Assembly (NCBI GenBank): GCA_002498605.1
Contig: DAHY01000043.1
Coordinates: 1-14,552, forward strand
DNA: 14,552 bases
Direction: 5' to 3'
Source: Methanomassiliicoccaceae archaeon UBA404
GTDB taxonomy: Archaea; Thermoplasmatota; Thermoplasmata; Methanomassiliicoccales; Methanomethylophilaceae
The notes beneath the pieces were generated by a model. That model did not search any database and was not told where the DNA came from. It saw nothing but the letters and a program-made list of their open reading frames with translations. Made by a program: the position numbers and the translations under genes. Every line of letters starts with the position of its first letter. Position 1 is the stretch's first letter. Of this stretch, positions 1 to 6,485 are shown piece by piece.

Positions 1-764
1 CTCATGATTTCCGGTCCGCCCACGTAGGTGAAGTTGCTGCTGGTTTCTCCGGCAACCGCTTTCGCAAGCATGGTTTTACCCGTACCCGGAGGTCCGTGCA
101 GCAGAACTCCCATGGGCGCTTCTATTCCCAGCCTCTCGAAGAGTTCGGGATGTTTCAGCGGAAGCTCCACCATTTCTCTGATCTTGTTGACGGCTTCCCC
201 GAGACCTCCTATGTCGTCATAGGAGACCTGAGGAATCTCGCCTGCGGCCACGTCCGCGGGCTTGTCACTGATTTTTACCTCCGTGGATGAAGTCATGATA
301 ACGGCTTCGCTCGAAGGGGCGTATGAAGTAACAACGAAATCCATCTTGTTACCCATAACGTTCAGCGTCACGGCGTCGCCTTTCGAGAAGGCGCGTCCTT
401 CGAATACCTGTCTGAGGTATTCGTCCCCTCCCTGCAGTCTCAGTTGATCCCTGGGGGAGAATGTTATTTTGGTTGCGGGTTTGGCGGTTACTTTGTTTAC
501 GGCAACTCTCTCGTCGATGGAAGTGCCGGCATTCCACCTTGTGTTCCCGTCAACTCTTATTATGCCGCGGTTGGCATCCTCGGGTCCTCCCCTGAGGACC
601 TTGGCGACGGTGTTCTTCTCACCTGTGATTTTGACAATATCCCCGACTTTGATGTCCATCACGTCCATCAGTTCGGGGTCCAAGCGGACGATTCCTCTGC
701 CCGCTTCTCCTGATTTCAATTCGGCGACTTTGATCGCTTTATCAATTTTGTTTTTCGATGTCAT
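1..764 (-). CDS. Cdc48/VAT-type AAA+ ATPase, N-terminal part (cut by window edge)
   Basis: The first 254 codons are visible; the frame is open to base 1 and continues outside the window. Residues about 1-90 and 95-170 look like the Nn (double-psi barrel) and Nc subdomains of the Cdc48/p97/VAT N-domain. The first AAA module follows, with the SYDDIGGL entry motif near 181-188, the IREMVELPLKHPELF segment near 196-209 and Walker A GPPGTGKT at 224-231. Family knowledge: these homohexamers unfold protein substrates using ATP, and in archaea they can feed the 20S proteasome. Full members have two AAA modules and about 730-800 residues, so roughly a third is present. The start at 764 is supported by a strong SD (GAGGTGA, minus strand, 770-776) five bases upstream. 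A TATA-like box lies at 878-885. The family call is very firm, but whether the protein has one or two AAA rings cannot be seen here. Confidence 0.95.
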   Translation of the reverse strand, partial: MTSKNKIDKAIKVAELKSGEAGRGIVRLDPELMDVMDIKVGDIVKITGEKNTVAKVLRGGPEDANRGIIRVDGNTRWNAGTSIDERVAVNKVTAKPATKITFSPRDQLRLQGGDEYLRQVFEGRAFSKGDAVTLNVMGNKMDFVVTSYAPSSEAVIMTSSTEVKISDKPADVAAGEIPQVSYDDIGGLGEAVNKIREMVELPLKHPELFERLGIEAPMGVLLHGPPGTGKTMLAKAVAGETSSNFTYVGGPEIM

Positions 765-769
765 CTTTC

Positions 770-776
770 TCACCTC
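770..776 (-). promoter_or_regulatory. Shine-Dalgarno site of the cdc48 gene
   Basis: The minus strand reads GAGGTGA, five bases before the ATG at 764. It matches the archaeal anti-SD closely and fixes the start codon. Confidence 0.8.
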
Positions 777-877
777 TCTGGTTTTATTTTGAAACCGTCC
801 GGTATCTCTTGTGTAACAACATAAGGGATATCGCAGCGGCTTTCTGCTTTTTTCTACATCATATTAGTTTGTACTTC

Positions 878-885
878 TATATAAA
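878..885 (-). promoter_or_regulatory. Candidate TATA box for cdc48
   Basis: The minus strand reads TTTATATA, the archaeal box A consensus. Transcription would start about 25 bases downstream, near 853-857, giving an untranslated leader of about 90 bases with a good SD at its end. This is sequence inference only. Confidence 0.5.
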
Positions 886-1102
886 CATTTCTTTTTAGTC
901 ATATAGATTTTTGGACATCCGTATTATTTTGCACCGAATCAAAAATGGAAAGCATTATTTTTAAAGGATAAAACACAGAACCCGCCTTCCGGAATGTTAA
1001 GAAAACTGCAGACACCGGATCTTAATGCAAAAAATAACAGTTCTAAAAAATTTTTCTTCTGAAAGTATAATTTATGCTAACATTAACTAAATATTCAACA
1101 AT

Positions 1103-1144
1103 TGTAATGTAATAATGATGTATATTATTATACATTAATGTACA
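1103..1144 (+). promoter_or_regulatory. Phased TGTAYA boxes upstream of trpB2 (TRP-box-like operator)
   Basis: TGTATA at 1119-1124, its inverted copy TATACA at 1129-1134 and TGTACA at 1139-1144 begin exactly 10 bases apart. Weaker TGTAAT copies start at 1103 and 1108. The first two form a perfect 7-bp inverted repeat, ATGTATA-TTAT-TATACAT (1118-1135). In Methanothermobacter the TrpY repressor binds TRP boxes with consensus TGTACA and is known to control trpB2 as well as the trp operon. A similar site is inferred here; a TrpY homologue cannot be seen in this window. Confidence 0.5.
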
Positions 1145-1150
1145 CAAAGA

Positions 1151-1158
1151 TATATATG
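1151..1158 (+). promoter_or_regulatory. TATA box of trpB2 (leaderless transcript)
   Basis: TATATATG is centred about 25 bases before the ATG at 1179, the usual distance from box A to the transcription start. No SD lies between them. Transcription therefore probably begins at or next to the start codon. Confidence 0.6.
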
Positions 1159-1178
1159 ATAAATCAATTAGTACTATT

Positions 1179-2498
1179 ATGACATTACCCAAGGACATTC
1201 GTACCTCCCTCGATGTCGAGGAGTTGCCGAAGAAATGGTATAATCTGGCGGCGGACCTTCCGGGACGGTTGAAACCTCCGTTGAATCCGAAGACGATGGA
1301 ACCCGTCCGTCCCGACGAACTGTCTTCGCTGTTCTGCGACAAAATAATAAAACAGGAAATGTCAACCGAACGTTTCATCAACATTCCCGGGGAAGTCAGA
1401 GACAATCTTGTGCATCTTTGCCGTCCGTCGGTGTTGCAGAGAGCCTACCGTTTGGAGAAACATCTCAAAACGCCGGCAAAGATATACTTCAAAAGAGAGG
1501 ACATGAGCCCTCTGGGAAGCCACAAAGGAAACACGGCCATCGCTCAGGCTTACTACAATGCGGAAGCGGGCATTCACACTCTTACCACGGAAACCGGTGC
1601 CGGACAGTGGGGAACCGCCCTTGCGGCATCCTGCAACCTGTTCGACATTAAAGCAACGGTGTTCATGGTCAGGGGAAGTTACGATCACAAGCCCACAAGA
1701 AAGATTGTGACAGAACTTTACGGCGGAACCATATATCCTTCGCCGTCGGTGCATACCGAATACGGAAGGAAATATCTCAAAGAGCATCCCGATTCCATCG
1801 GTTCTCTGGGAATAGCCATTACGGAAGCCTGCGAACTTGCAATGAAAGATCCCGGAACCTGTTACGCTTTGGGAAGCGTTCTGAATCACGTAATGCTGCA
1901 TCAGACCGTGATAGGCCTTGAACTGAAAGAGCAGATGAAGAAGGCGGAAATCGAACCCGACGTGATGATCGGCTGTGTCGGAGGCGGTTCCAATTTCGCA
2001 GGCTTCTCGTTCCCCATGATTGCCGAGAAAATCAAAGGAAACACCGAATGCGAATTCCTTGCGGTCGAATCCAAAGCCGCTCCGAGCATAACCGGAGGGG
2101 AATACAGATACGATTTGGGAGACACCGGAGGATTCACTCCGATGCTGATGATGCACACCGTCGGTCACGATTACGTGCCGCCGTCGGTTCACGCCGGAGG
2201 ACTGAGATATCACGGAATGTCGCCTTTGGTATCCGCCGCGGTGGAACAGGGATACGTCAATGCCGTGGCCTACGACCAGCTGGAAACCTTCGAAGCCGGA
2301 GAGACATTTGCAAAAACGGAAGGAATAATTCCGGCGCCCGAATCCAATCATGCGATAAAAGCCGCAATAGACGAAGCAATCAGATGCAGGCAGACCGGAG
2401 AGGAAAAATCGATTATTTTCTGTCTGTCGGGACACGGTATGCTGGATTTGAACGGTTATTCGGAGTATCTTGACGGAAGCATGAAATCTTCGTCCTGA
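1179..2498 (+). CDS. trpB2: TrpB2-type tryptophan synthase beta chain
   Basis: This is a 439-residue PLP enzyme of the TrpB family, which condenses L-serine with indole to give tryptophan. The PLP lysine is K116 in GSHKGNT. The catalytic glutamate is E138 in ETGAGQWG; the W is typical of TrpB2, where TrpB1 usually has H. The phosphate cradle is GCVGGGSNF (265-273), and SGHG (417-420) lies near the C-terminus. The N-terminal extension of about 70 residues and the total length of about 440 also fit TrpB2 rather than TrpB1 (about 400). No trpA or other trp gene is adjacent, as is common for TrpB2, which may work alone on free indole. Expression looks leaderless, with a TATA box at 1151-1158 and a TRP-box-like array just upstream. 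The family call is very firm; the physiological substrate is less certain. Confidence 0.95.
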   Translation: MTLPKDIRTSLDVEELPKKWYNLAADLPGRLKPPLNPKTMEPVRPDELSSLFCDKIIKQEMSTERFINIPGEVRDNLVHLCRPSVLQRAYRLEKHLKTPAKIYFKREDMSPLGSHKGNTAIAQAYYNAEAGIHTLTTETGAGQWGTALAASCNLFDIKATVFMVRGSYDHKPTRKIVTELYGGTIYPSPSVHTEYGRKYLKEHPDSIGSLGIAITEACELAMKDPGTCYALGSVLNHVMLHQTVIGLELKEQMKKAEIEPDVMIGCVGGGSNFAGFSFPMIAEKIKGNTECEFLAVESKAAPSITGGEYRYDLGDTGGFTPMLMMHTVGHDYVPPSVHAGGLRYHGMSPLVSAAVEQGYVNAVAYDQLETFEAGETFAKTEGIIPAPESNHAIKAAIDEAIRCRQTGEEKSIIFCLSGHGMLDLNGYSEYLDGSMKSSS

Positions 2499-2507
2499 TT
2501 CGAATAC

Positions 2508-2530
2508 CAAACCTCTTCCCCCTTATTTTC
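2508..2530 (+). terminator. Pyrimidine-rich stretch after trpB2, possible T-rich terminator
   Basis: About ten bases after the trpB2 stop lies a C/T-rich tract ending TTATTTTC, with no hairpin. Archaeal RNA polymerase can terminate on U-rich tracts, so this is a weak candidate. It also precedes the endA promoter. Confidence 0.3.
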
Positions 2531-2531
2531 A

Positions 2532-2541
2532 GATATAAATA
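2532..2541 (+). promoter_or_regulatory. Candidate TATA box of endA
   Basis: GATATAAATA is centred about 31 bases before the ATG at 2568. A start near 2561-2563 would leave a leader of only 5-7 bases. The AAGGAG at 2561-2566 sits one base from the ATG, too close for normal SD use, so this transcript may be nearly leaderless. Confidence 0.4.
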
Positions 2542-2567
2542 AATAGAAACTCAAAGTACGAAGGAGC

Positions 2568-3611
2568 ATGCCCGGAGAGCTTGCGGGAGACACCGTTACG
2601 GTATCCGATCAGAAAGAAGCGGGTCAGCTTTACAACAAGGGCAATTACGGCTATCCCGTGAAAGGCGGCGGATTGGATTTGGATCTGACCGAAGCTTTGT
2701 ACCTTATGGAAAGCGAACGTTTGGAAATTCTCCGTAACGGAAAAGACGTGTCTTTCGACGAACTGTTTATCGAAGCGTCCAGGACCGTGGACGGTTTTGA
2801 CGTCAAGTATCAGGTTTACAGGGATTTGCGCTCCCGGGGGTTTGTGGTCAAGAACGAAACCGGGGCGTTTGACATGGCGGTTTACCCCCGGGGTAAAATC
2901 ATAAGCAACTCCCGTCCGCAATTCATGGTTCGGGCCGTATCCGAAAGAATGGAACTGGATATCACGGATTTTTCATCCGAAATTCTCAAGATAAGAGACA
3001 AGGGCTACGAGATACTTTACGGAGTGGCCGACGAGGAAGGAGACGTTACGTATTACAAAATGTCCGTAAGAAATCCCAAAGGTTCCGTGTTCTGCGAAGA
3101 AACAGACAATGTCGCCAAGGGTAAACTCATCGGGGACCGAGTCTTCGTGTTCGAGGAAAAAGACAGAGAAATTCTGGAAAATGCCGGATACTTCGGCAAA
3201 GCCGTCGGCGATGTGTACCAGCTGTCGCTAATCGAAAGCAAATACCTCATAAAAAAAGGAATATTGGAAGTTTCCGACAACAACGGGAATATGATAACGG
3301 CCGAAAGTATGCGGCCGTCCGCCGATGATGAGGATTTACTGTTAAGAACCGCCGCGTATTTCGATTTGAGATCCCGGGGACTGGTTGTGAAAACGGGATT
3401 CAAGTACGGTACCCATTTCAGAGTTTACGAAGGTTCTCCCGACGATTCCCACGCAAAGTATCTGGTGCACGCGGTATCGGCTTACGATGTTGCGACATGG
3501 CCGGAAATATCCCGTACGGTAAGGCTGTCGGGCGGGGTAAAGAAAAGCATTCTGTTCTGCCGTATCGGCGAGAAAACCGAATATTACGAATTCAGATGGT
3601 TCAGACCCTGA
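2568..3611 (+). CDS. endA: tRNA-intron splicing endonuclease, fused double-domain form
   Basis: EndA cuts the bulge-helix-bulge motif at exon-intron junctions of pre-tRNAs. At 347 residues this is the long form with two tandem family units. The N-terminal unit (about 1-170) keeps the fold signatures (YRDLRSRGFVVK near 84-95) but has lost catalytic residues. The C-terminal unit (about 175-347) carries YFDLRSRGLVVKTG (264-277) and the triad that I assign as Y287 (FRVY), H295 (DSHAKYLVH) and K325 or K326 (VKKSILF). Family knowledge: this architecture assembles as a dimer equivalent to a tetramer of short subunits. The N-terminus MPGELAGDTV fits the family start despite the awkward SD spacing. 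Its stop codon directly abuts that of the convergent pyruvyl transferase gene. Confidence 0.93.
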   Translation: MPGELAGDTVTVSDQKEAGQLYNKGNYGYPVKGGGLDLDLTEALYLMESERLEILRNGKDVSFDELFIEASRTVDGFDVKYQVYRDLRSRGFVVKNETGAFDMAVYPRGKIISNSRPQFMVRAVSERMELDITDFSSEILKIRDKGYEILYGVADEEGDVTYYKMSVRNPKGSVFCEETDNVAKGKLIGDRVFVFEEKDREILENAGYFGKAVGDVYQLSLIESKYLIKKGILEVSDNNGNMITAESMRPSADDEDLLLRTAAYFDLRSRGLVVKTGFKYGTHFRVYEGSPDDSHAKYLVHAVSAYDVATWPEISRTVRLSGGVKKSILFCRIGEKTEYYEFRWFRP

Positions 3612-4607
3612 TTACCGGTCATAGTATTCGGGTCTGTGCCCTTTCAAAAATCTTGAAATCAATAATTTGACGGTCTCTGCTTTCCATATGCTGTGGAAAT
3701 GTTTTTCACGGTCTTCGGAAGTGGCCTTCATAAGACCCAGCACTTCGGGGAGAGAGACCGGCTCTATTACGCTTCCGCCATCGTATCCCGTGAAATCCGC
3801 ACAGGTTTTTTCCAGGTTTTTCCGGATTTTTAAAAAATCGGCGGGATTTGCGGGAGGTGAGTTTATATCGTATTTTCCCTCGCGGAATTCTTCCAATGTC
3901 ATGTTGTTGACCAGTTCTTTCAATCCGTCGAATCTTCCCGGCCATCTGTTCAAATCCAAATCCATCAATAAAGTGGGTGTGCCCATAGACAGGGAGGGGA
4001 GACACGCATGCATTCTTCTTGACACCACACAACCGGCAGAATTGTAAAGATACAGGAACGATTTCGCTATTTTGTGTCTGACTTTCATATCGTATGTTTC
4101 CAGGAAGTGATGGGATAACGAATACACGGGTTTATCCGTCATTTCACGCATCATACCGACAGTTTCTTCGGGAAGATCCACGGCAAGAATGTAATTCTGT
4201 CTTTCGATTTCGGGGTTCGGAAGAAGTGTGAGAGTAAGACATCCGGAATAGTACGCGGGAACATCGTTTTCCTGCATGTATTCCAAAGTACTGTAATCTC
4301 TGCATCCCACCGGTCCGTGTTCAATAAAATATTCTCTGCTTCTTTTCATGACGCCATTCCGCATTTTGGGCGTAAAGTGCATGGAAGTAAGCATAGGGTC
4401 TATGGCATCCGACGGGGGAAAGTGTTTTGCCGAATCCAGATAGAACGCGTTCAGTATCATCTTCGTTTTCGGCCCGTCGTAACACCATAGATTCTCCCGG
4501 TTTACGAAACGTTCCGTCTTCGGAAGAAAACGGGATGAGGCGACGCTCTGGATATCGTCGCCTATGTTATTGGTCGAATATCCTATGAGGGAATAGTCTT
4601 CGTTCAC
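3612..4607 (-). CDS. Polysaccharide pyruvyl transferase family protein
   Basis: The 331-residue protein matches the polysaccharide pyruvyl transferase family, which adds ketal-linked pyruvate from PEP to surface sugars. Visible signatures are GYSTNNIGDDIQS at 9-21, GPVGCRDYSTL at 98-108, SGCLTLTL at 121-128 and VVSRRMHACLPSLSMGTP at 194-211, with H200 in the conserved R-x-H position. There is no signal peptide or membrane segment, so it should act on the cytoplasmic face. The start is GTG at 4607, nine bases after the tfb stop. There is no clear SD, so translation may be coupled to tfb. It forms the 3' end of a gar1 - tfb operon, an odd place for a surface-sugar enzyme. The exact acceptor sugar is unknown. 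Confidence 0.85.
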   Translation of the reverse strand: MNEDYSLIGYSTNNIGDDIQSVASSRFLPKTERFVNRENLWCYDGPKTKMILNAFYLDSAKHFPPSDAIDPMLTSMHFTPKMRNGVMKRSREYFIEHGPVGCRDYSTLEYMQENDVPAYYSGCLTLTLLPNPEIERQNYILAVDLPEETVGMMREMTDKPVYSLSHHFLETYDMKVRHKIAKSFLYLYNSAGCVVSRRMHACLPSLSMGTPTLLMDLDLNRWPGRFDGLKELVNNMTLEEFREGKYDINSPPANPADFLKIRKNLEKTCADFTGYDGGSVIEPVSLPEVLGLMKATSEDREKHFHSIWKAETVKLLISRFLKGHRPEYYDR

Positions 4608-4616
4608 GCGAACACT

Positions 4617-5549
4617 TCAGAGCTGAATGTCTATTCCCAGTTTATCGGTGAGTTCCTTGTACCTGTTTCTGATGGTAACTTCGGTAACTCCCGCAACCTC
4701 GGCGACTTCGCGCTGAGTTCTTCTCTCGTTGCACAGAATGGACGATATGTATATCGCCGCGGCGGCAACCCCGGTGGGACCCCTTCCGGAAGTCAGTTCT
4801 TTCTCGGAAGCGTCTTTCAGGATTTCGGCCGCCTTGGTCTGCACCTCGCCGCTCAGTTTCAGTTCGGAGCAGAATCTCTGCACATAGTCCTGAGGTTTGG
4901 TCGGCATAAGTTTGAGTTTGAGTTCACGGGTCATGAACCTGTAGGTTCTTCCGATTTCCTTGCGGCCGACGTGACTCGCGCTTGCGACTTCGTCCAAAGT
5001 TCTGGGGACACCGCACTTCCTGCATGCAGCGTACAGCGAAGCCGCAACCACGCCTTCTATGGAACGTCCTCTGATCAGGTTCTTGTTTACGGCCTTTCTG
5101 TAAATCATTGCCGCGGTTTCCCTGACGTTTCTGGGAAGTCCCATGGCGGAAGCCATTCTGTCAAGTTCGGACAGTGCGAACGCCAAATTTCTTTCGGTGG
5201 CGTTGGATACACGGATTCTTCTCTGCCACTTCCTCAATCGGTACAGCTGAGCGCGGTTTCTGGTGGGTATGCTCTTGCCGTAACTGTCTTTGTTTTTCCA
5301 GGAGATTTCGGTGGAAAGACCCTTGTCGTGTATGGTGTAGGTCATCGGAGCGCCGGTGCGTGCCCTCTTCTCGCCCTGTTCAACATCAAAGGCTCTCCAT
5401 TCGGGACCCTGATCGATGAACTGGTCATCCAATATCAGGCCACAGTCCTCACACATGAGCTCTCCGCGTTCGTAATCACGGACCAGGTGACGGCTGCCGC
5501 ATTCGGTACACACTTCAATTTCTTCGGTGCCTTCTCTTGTTTTTGACAT
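4617..5549 (-). CDS. tfb: Transcription initiation factor TFB
   Basis: TFB joins the TBP-TATA complex, reads the BRE next to the TATA box and recruits RNA polymerase. The 310-residue protein has the usual length. The N-terminal zinc ribbon uses C14, C17, C33 and C36. The B-reader/linker region contains GPEWRAFD (48-55) and SWKNKDSYGKSIP (83-95). Two cyclin folds follow at about 115-210 and 215-310; the second ends in a helix-turn-helix (TQREVAEVAGVTEVTIRNRY, 278-297) of the BRE-recognising type. The ATG at 5549 follows a purine-rich GAGGGG SD. The gene overlaps the 3' end of gar1 by 35 bases, an association common in euryarchaea. Only one tfb is visible in this window. Confidence 0.97.
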   Translation of the reverse strand: MSKTREGTEEIEVCTECGSRHLVRDYERGELMCEDCGLILDDQFIDQGPEWRAFDVEQGEKRARTGAPMTYTIHDKGLSTEISWKNKDSYGKSIPTRNRAQLYRLRKWQRRIRVSNATERNLAFALSELDRMASAMGLPRNVRETAAMIYRKAVNKNLIRGRSIEGVVAASLYAACRKCGVPRTLDEVASASHVGRKEIGRTYRFMTRELKLKLMPTKPQDYVQRFCSELKLSGEVQTKAAEILKDASEKELTSGRGPTGVAAAAIYISSILCNERRTQREVAEVAGVTEVTIRNRYKELTDKLGIDIQL

Positions 5550-5778
5550 TTTTTTTCCCCTCTTGGATGTATAATCCCATTCCGACCGTGATTTCCGACG
5601 GATTGTCCGCTTTCACAGAAACATAAGGTTTATCCACAGGTCCGAATATACGAATTATTTTGCCAACTTTGCGCTTATCGGCGTTGAAAACAGGATCCCC
5701 CATCTCCGGAGGCTCGGCAGCTATCGTGACTGCTCGGCCATCAGAACTCAATTCTGATACAATTCCCAAAAAATCCAT
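5515..5778 (-). CDS. gar1: H/ACA RNP subunit Gar1
   Basis: This small 87-residue protein matches archaeal Gar1, the H/ACA ribonucleoprotein subunit that binds Cbf5 and aids turnover of guide-directed rRNA pseudouridylation. The beta-barrel core is seen in LGIVSEL (4-10), a MGDPVFNADKRKVGKIIRIFG-like segment (26-46, with the typical VG-K-I-IFGP pattern) and DKPYVSVK (49-56). It ends in a basic tail, KKNVKNKRRHRRN, usual for RNA-binding proteins. The last 35 bases overlap the start of tfb in another frame. The start at 5778 has no strong SD. A promoter is plausible 40-65 bases upstream, so gar1 should head the gar1 - tfb - pyruvyl transferase operon. Confidence 0.92.
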   Translation of the reverse strand: MDFLGIVSELSSDGRAVTIAAEPPEMGDPVFNADKRKVGKIIRIFGPVDKPYVSVKADNPSEITVGMGLYIQEGKKNVKNKRRHRRN

Positions 5779-5837
5779 TTACAATCGTCCCGTTCAAGCG
5801 GTTGGCTTTTGATTGGTTGCTAATTAAACTTAACTTA

Positions 5838-5846
5838 TACTTAAAA
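5838..5846 (-). promoter_or_regulatory. Candidate TATA box of the gar1-tfb operon
   Basis: The minus strand reads TTTTAAGTA, centred about 64 bases before the gar1 ATG, which would give a leader of about 38 bases. A second A/T-rich option lies at 5820-5829. The choice between them is uncertain. Confidence 0.35.
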
Positions 5847-5975
5847 CATTGGGTTTATTTTATTATCTTCATGTAGTTTTGCAGGTTATTTCGGAAACTC
5901 ATACTATTAAATCTAATCACATCGAATTTCACATTAAAATTCTGTCCGCATCCCAAACGATTAATTTTTTGAACG

Positions 5976-5998
5976 AATATTTTTCAAAATATTTTTCA
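5976..5998 (+). repeat. Tandem direct repeat AATATTTTTCA x2
   Basis: Two identical 11-base copies (5976-5986, 5988-5998) are separated by one A. They lie just upstream of the presumed promoter of the 6050/6091 transcription unit. They may be a binding site or simply low-complexity A/T sequence. Confidence 0.4.
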
Positions 5999-6049
5999 TA
6001 ATATACGTGAAAACTTTAATAAGGACAAGACCTATCGGAGGCTAATTGG

Positions 6050-6094
6050 ATGCGCTACATAAGCGAATCCCAGGAAAATGGAGGTAACACATGA
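6050..6094 (+). CDS. Possible 14-codon leader ORF coupled to the membrane-protein gene
   Basis: An ATG at 6050 preceded by GGAGG (6037-6041, spacing 8) opens a 14-residue frame, MRYISESQENGGNT. Its TGA (6092-6094) overlaps the next gene's ATG (6091) as ATGA. The SD of the next gene (GGAGGT, 6080-6085) lies inside this ORF. The arrangement fits a translated leader peptide that couples translation to the downstream gene. It is too short to test by codon use and could be chance. No family is recognised. Confidence 0.35.
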   Translation: MRYISESQENGGNT

Positions 6095-6402
6095 TAGATT
6101 GGGACATAATGTCATTCCTGACCATCGTAGTATTCGTTTTTGCGGTAGTATTACTGATTGCAGGAATATTCTCTGCCTACTTCGGCAGCGGTAAGAGCAG
6201 AACCTACGGTTTGTTGATGCTGGTGGCCGGTCTTATTGTCTTCGTAATATGGGCATATCTCATAGGATGGAGCGATATTGAGCTTTTCACCAATGTTCAC
6301 GCCATTGATGTAATGGTTGACGCAGTCATTAACTTCTTGGCCATATTGCTCGGTGCCCTGATTGCCATAGGAATATTCCTTGTGGCTGTCCTGAAGAGCT
6401 GA
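6091..6402 (+). CDS. Small three-pass membrane protein of unknown function
   Basis: I do not recognise a family. The 103-residue protein is very hydrophobic, with three predicted transmembrane helices at about 9-31, 38-60 and 76-101. A short basic loop (GSGKSR, 32-37) follows helix 1, and an acidic loop (WSDIELF) follows helix 2. By the positive-inside rule the 32-37 loop is probably cytoplasmic. There is no signal peptide. The ATG at 6091 has a strong SD, GGAGGT, five bases upstream. The gene is a separate unit from purE, because a strong hairpin terminator follows it at 6437-6458. The coding call is good; the function is unknown. Confidence 0.8.
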   Translation: MIDWDIMSFLTIVVFVFAVVLLIAGIFSAYFGSGKSRTYGLLMLVAGLIVFVIWAYLIGWSDIELFTNVHAIDVMVDAVINFLAILLGALIAIGIFLVAVLKS

Positions 6403-6436
6403 ACGGCAAGAACAGACAGACTGTCTCAAATTTCTT

Positions 6437-6458
6437 ACCCACCCTCGGTGGGTTTTTA
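6437..6458 (+). terminator. Intrinsic-type terminator after the membrane-protein gene
   Basis: A perfect 7-bp stem, ACCCACC / GGTGGGT (6437-6443 and 6447-6453), has loop CTC and is followed by a T-run (6453-6457). It lies 35 bases after the stop codon and before the purE promoter. Confidence 0.75.
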
Positions 6459-6469
6459 TCCTTTTATTA
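6453..6469 (+). promoter_or_regulatory. Candidate promoter of purE-guaAb
   Basis: TTTTTAT...TTTTATTAA lies 20-30 bases before the ATG at 6486, with no SD in between. It directly follows the terminator hairpin and shares its T-run. Confidence 0.35.
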
Positions 6470-6485
6470 ATTAATGTGTCACATC

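Larger units (their letters stand above)
765..1178. other. Divergent intergenic region between cdc48 and trpB2 (414 bases)
   Basis: AT-rich, with no convincing gene. It holds the cdc48 SD and a candidate minus-strand TATA box (878-885), G.U-containing inverted repeats at 801-832 followed by a small hairpin and T-run at 833-855, and the trpB2 control region at about 1100-1160. A 22-codon ORF (994-1062) lacks an SD and gene-like codon use. The stretch 890-1100 shows only A/T runs. Confidence 0.6.
5779..6090. other. Divergent intergenic region between gar1 and the small membrane-protein gene
   Basis: 311 bases, AT-rich in the middle. It holds the candidate gar1 promoter, a perfect 11-base direct repeat with a 12-base period (5976-5986 and 5988-5998), TATA-like sequence at about 5999-6021, and a 14-codon ORF (6050-6094) with its own SD. 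I see no tRNA, C/D box or H/ACA RNA in it. Confidence 0.5.

Noticed and set aside
994..1062. 22-codon ORF upstream of trpB2 as a possible leader peptide
   Set aside because: It has no SD and no Trp codons, is K/N/F-rich from A/T runs, and ends 117 bases before trpB2, upstream of the likely trpB2 promoter, so it is not on the leaderless message.
1362..2510. 382-residue open frame on the minus strand
   Set aside because: It is antisense to trpB2, has low-complexity F/R/G-rich composition without any family motif, and lacks an SD. The plus-strand frame is a clear enzyme.
5779..6049. Possible guide RNA (C/D or H/ACA) next to gar1
   Set aside because: I found no RTGATGA/CTGA box pair and no ACA-ended paired hairpins, only A/T-rich sequence.
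6414..6426. 13-base palindrome AGACAG-A-CTGTCT after the membrane-protein gene
   Set aside because: Its single-base spacer cannot form an RNA loop, and it sits after a stop codon. It is probably chance; the real terminator follows at 6437.
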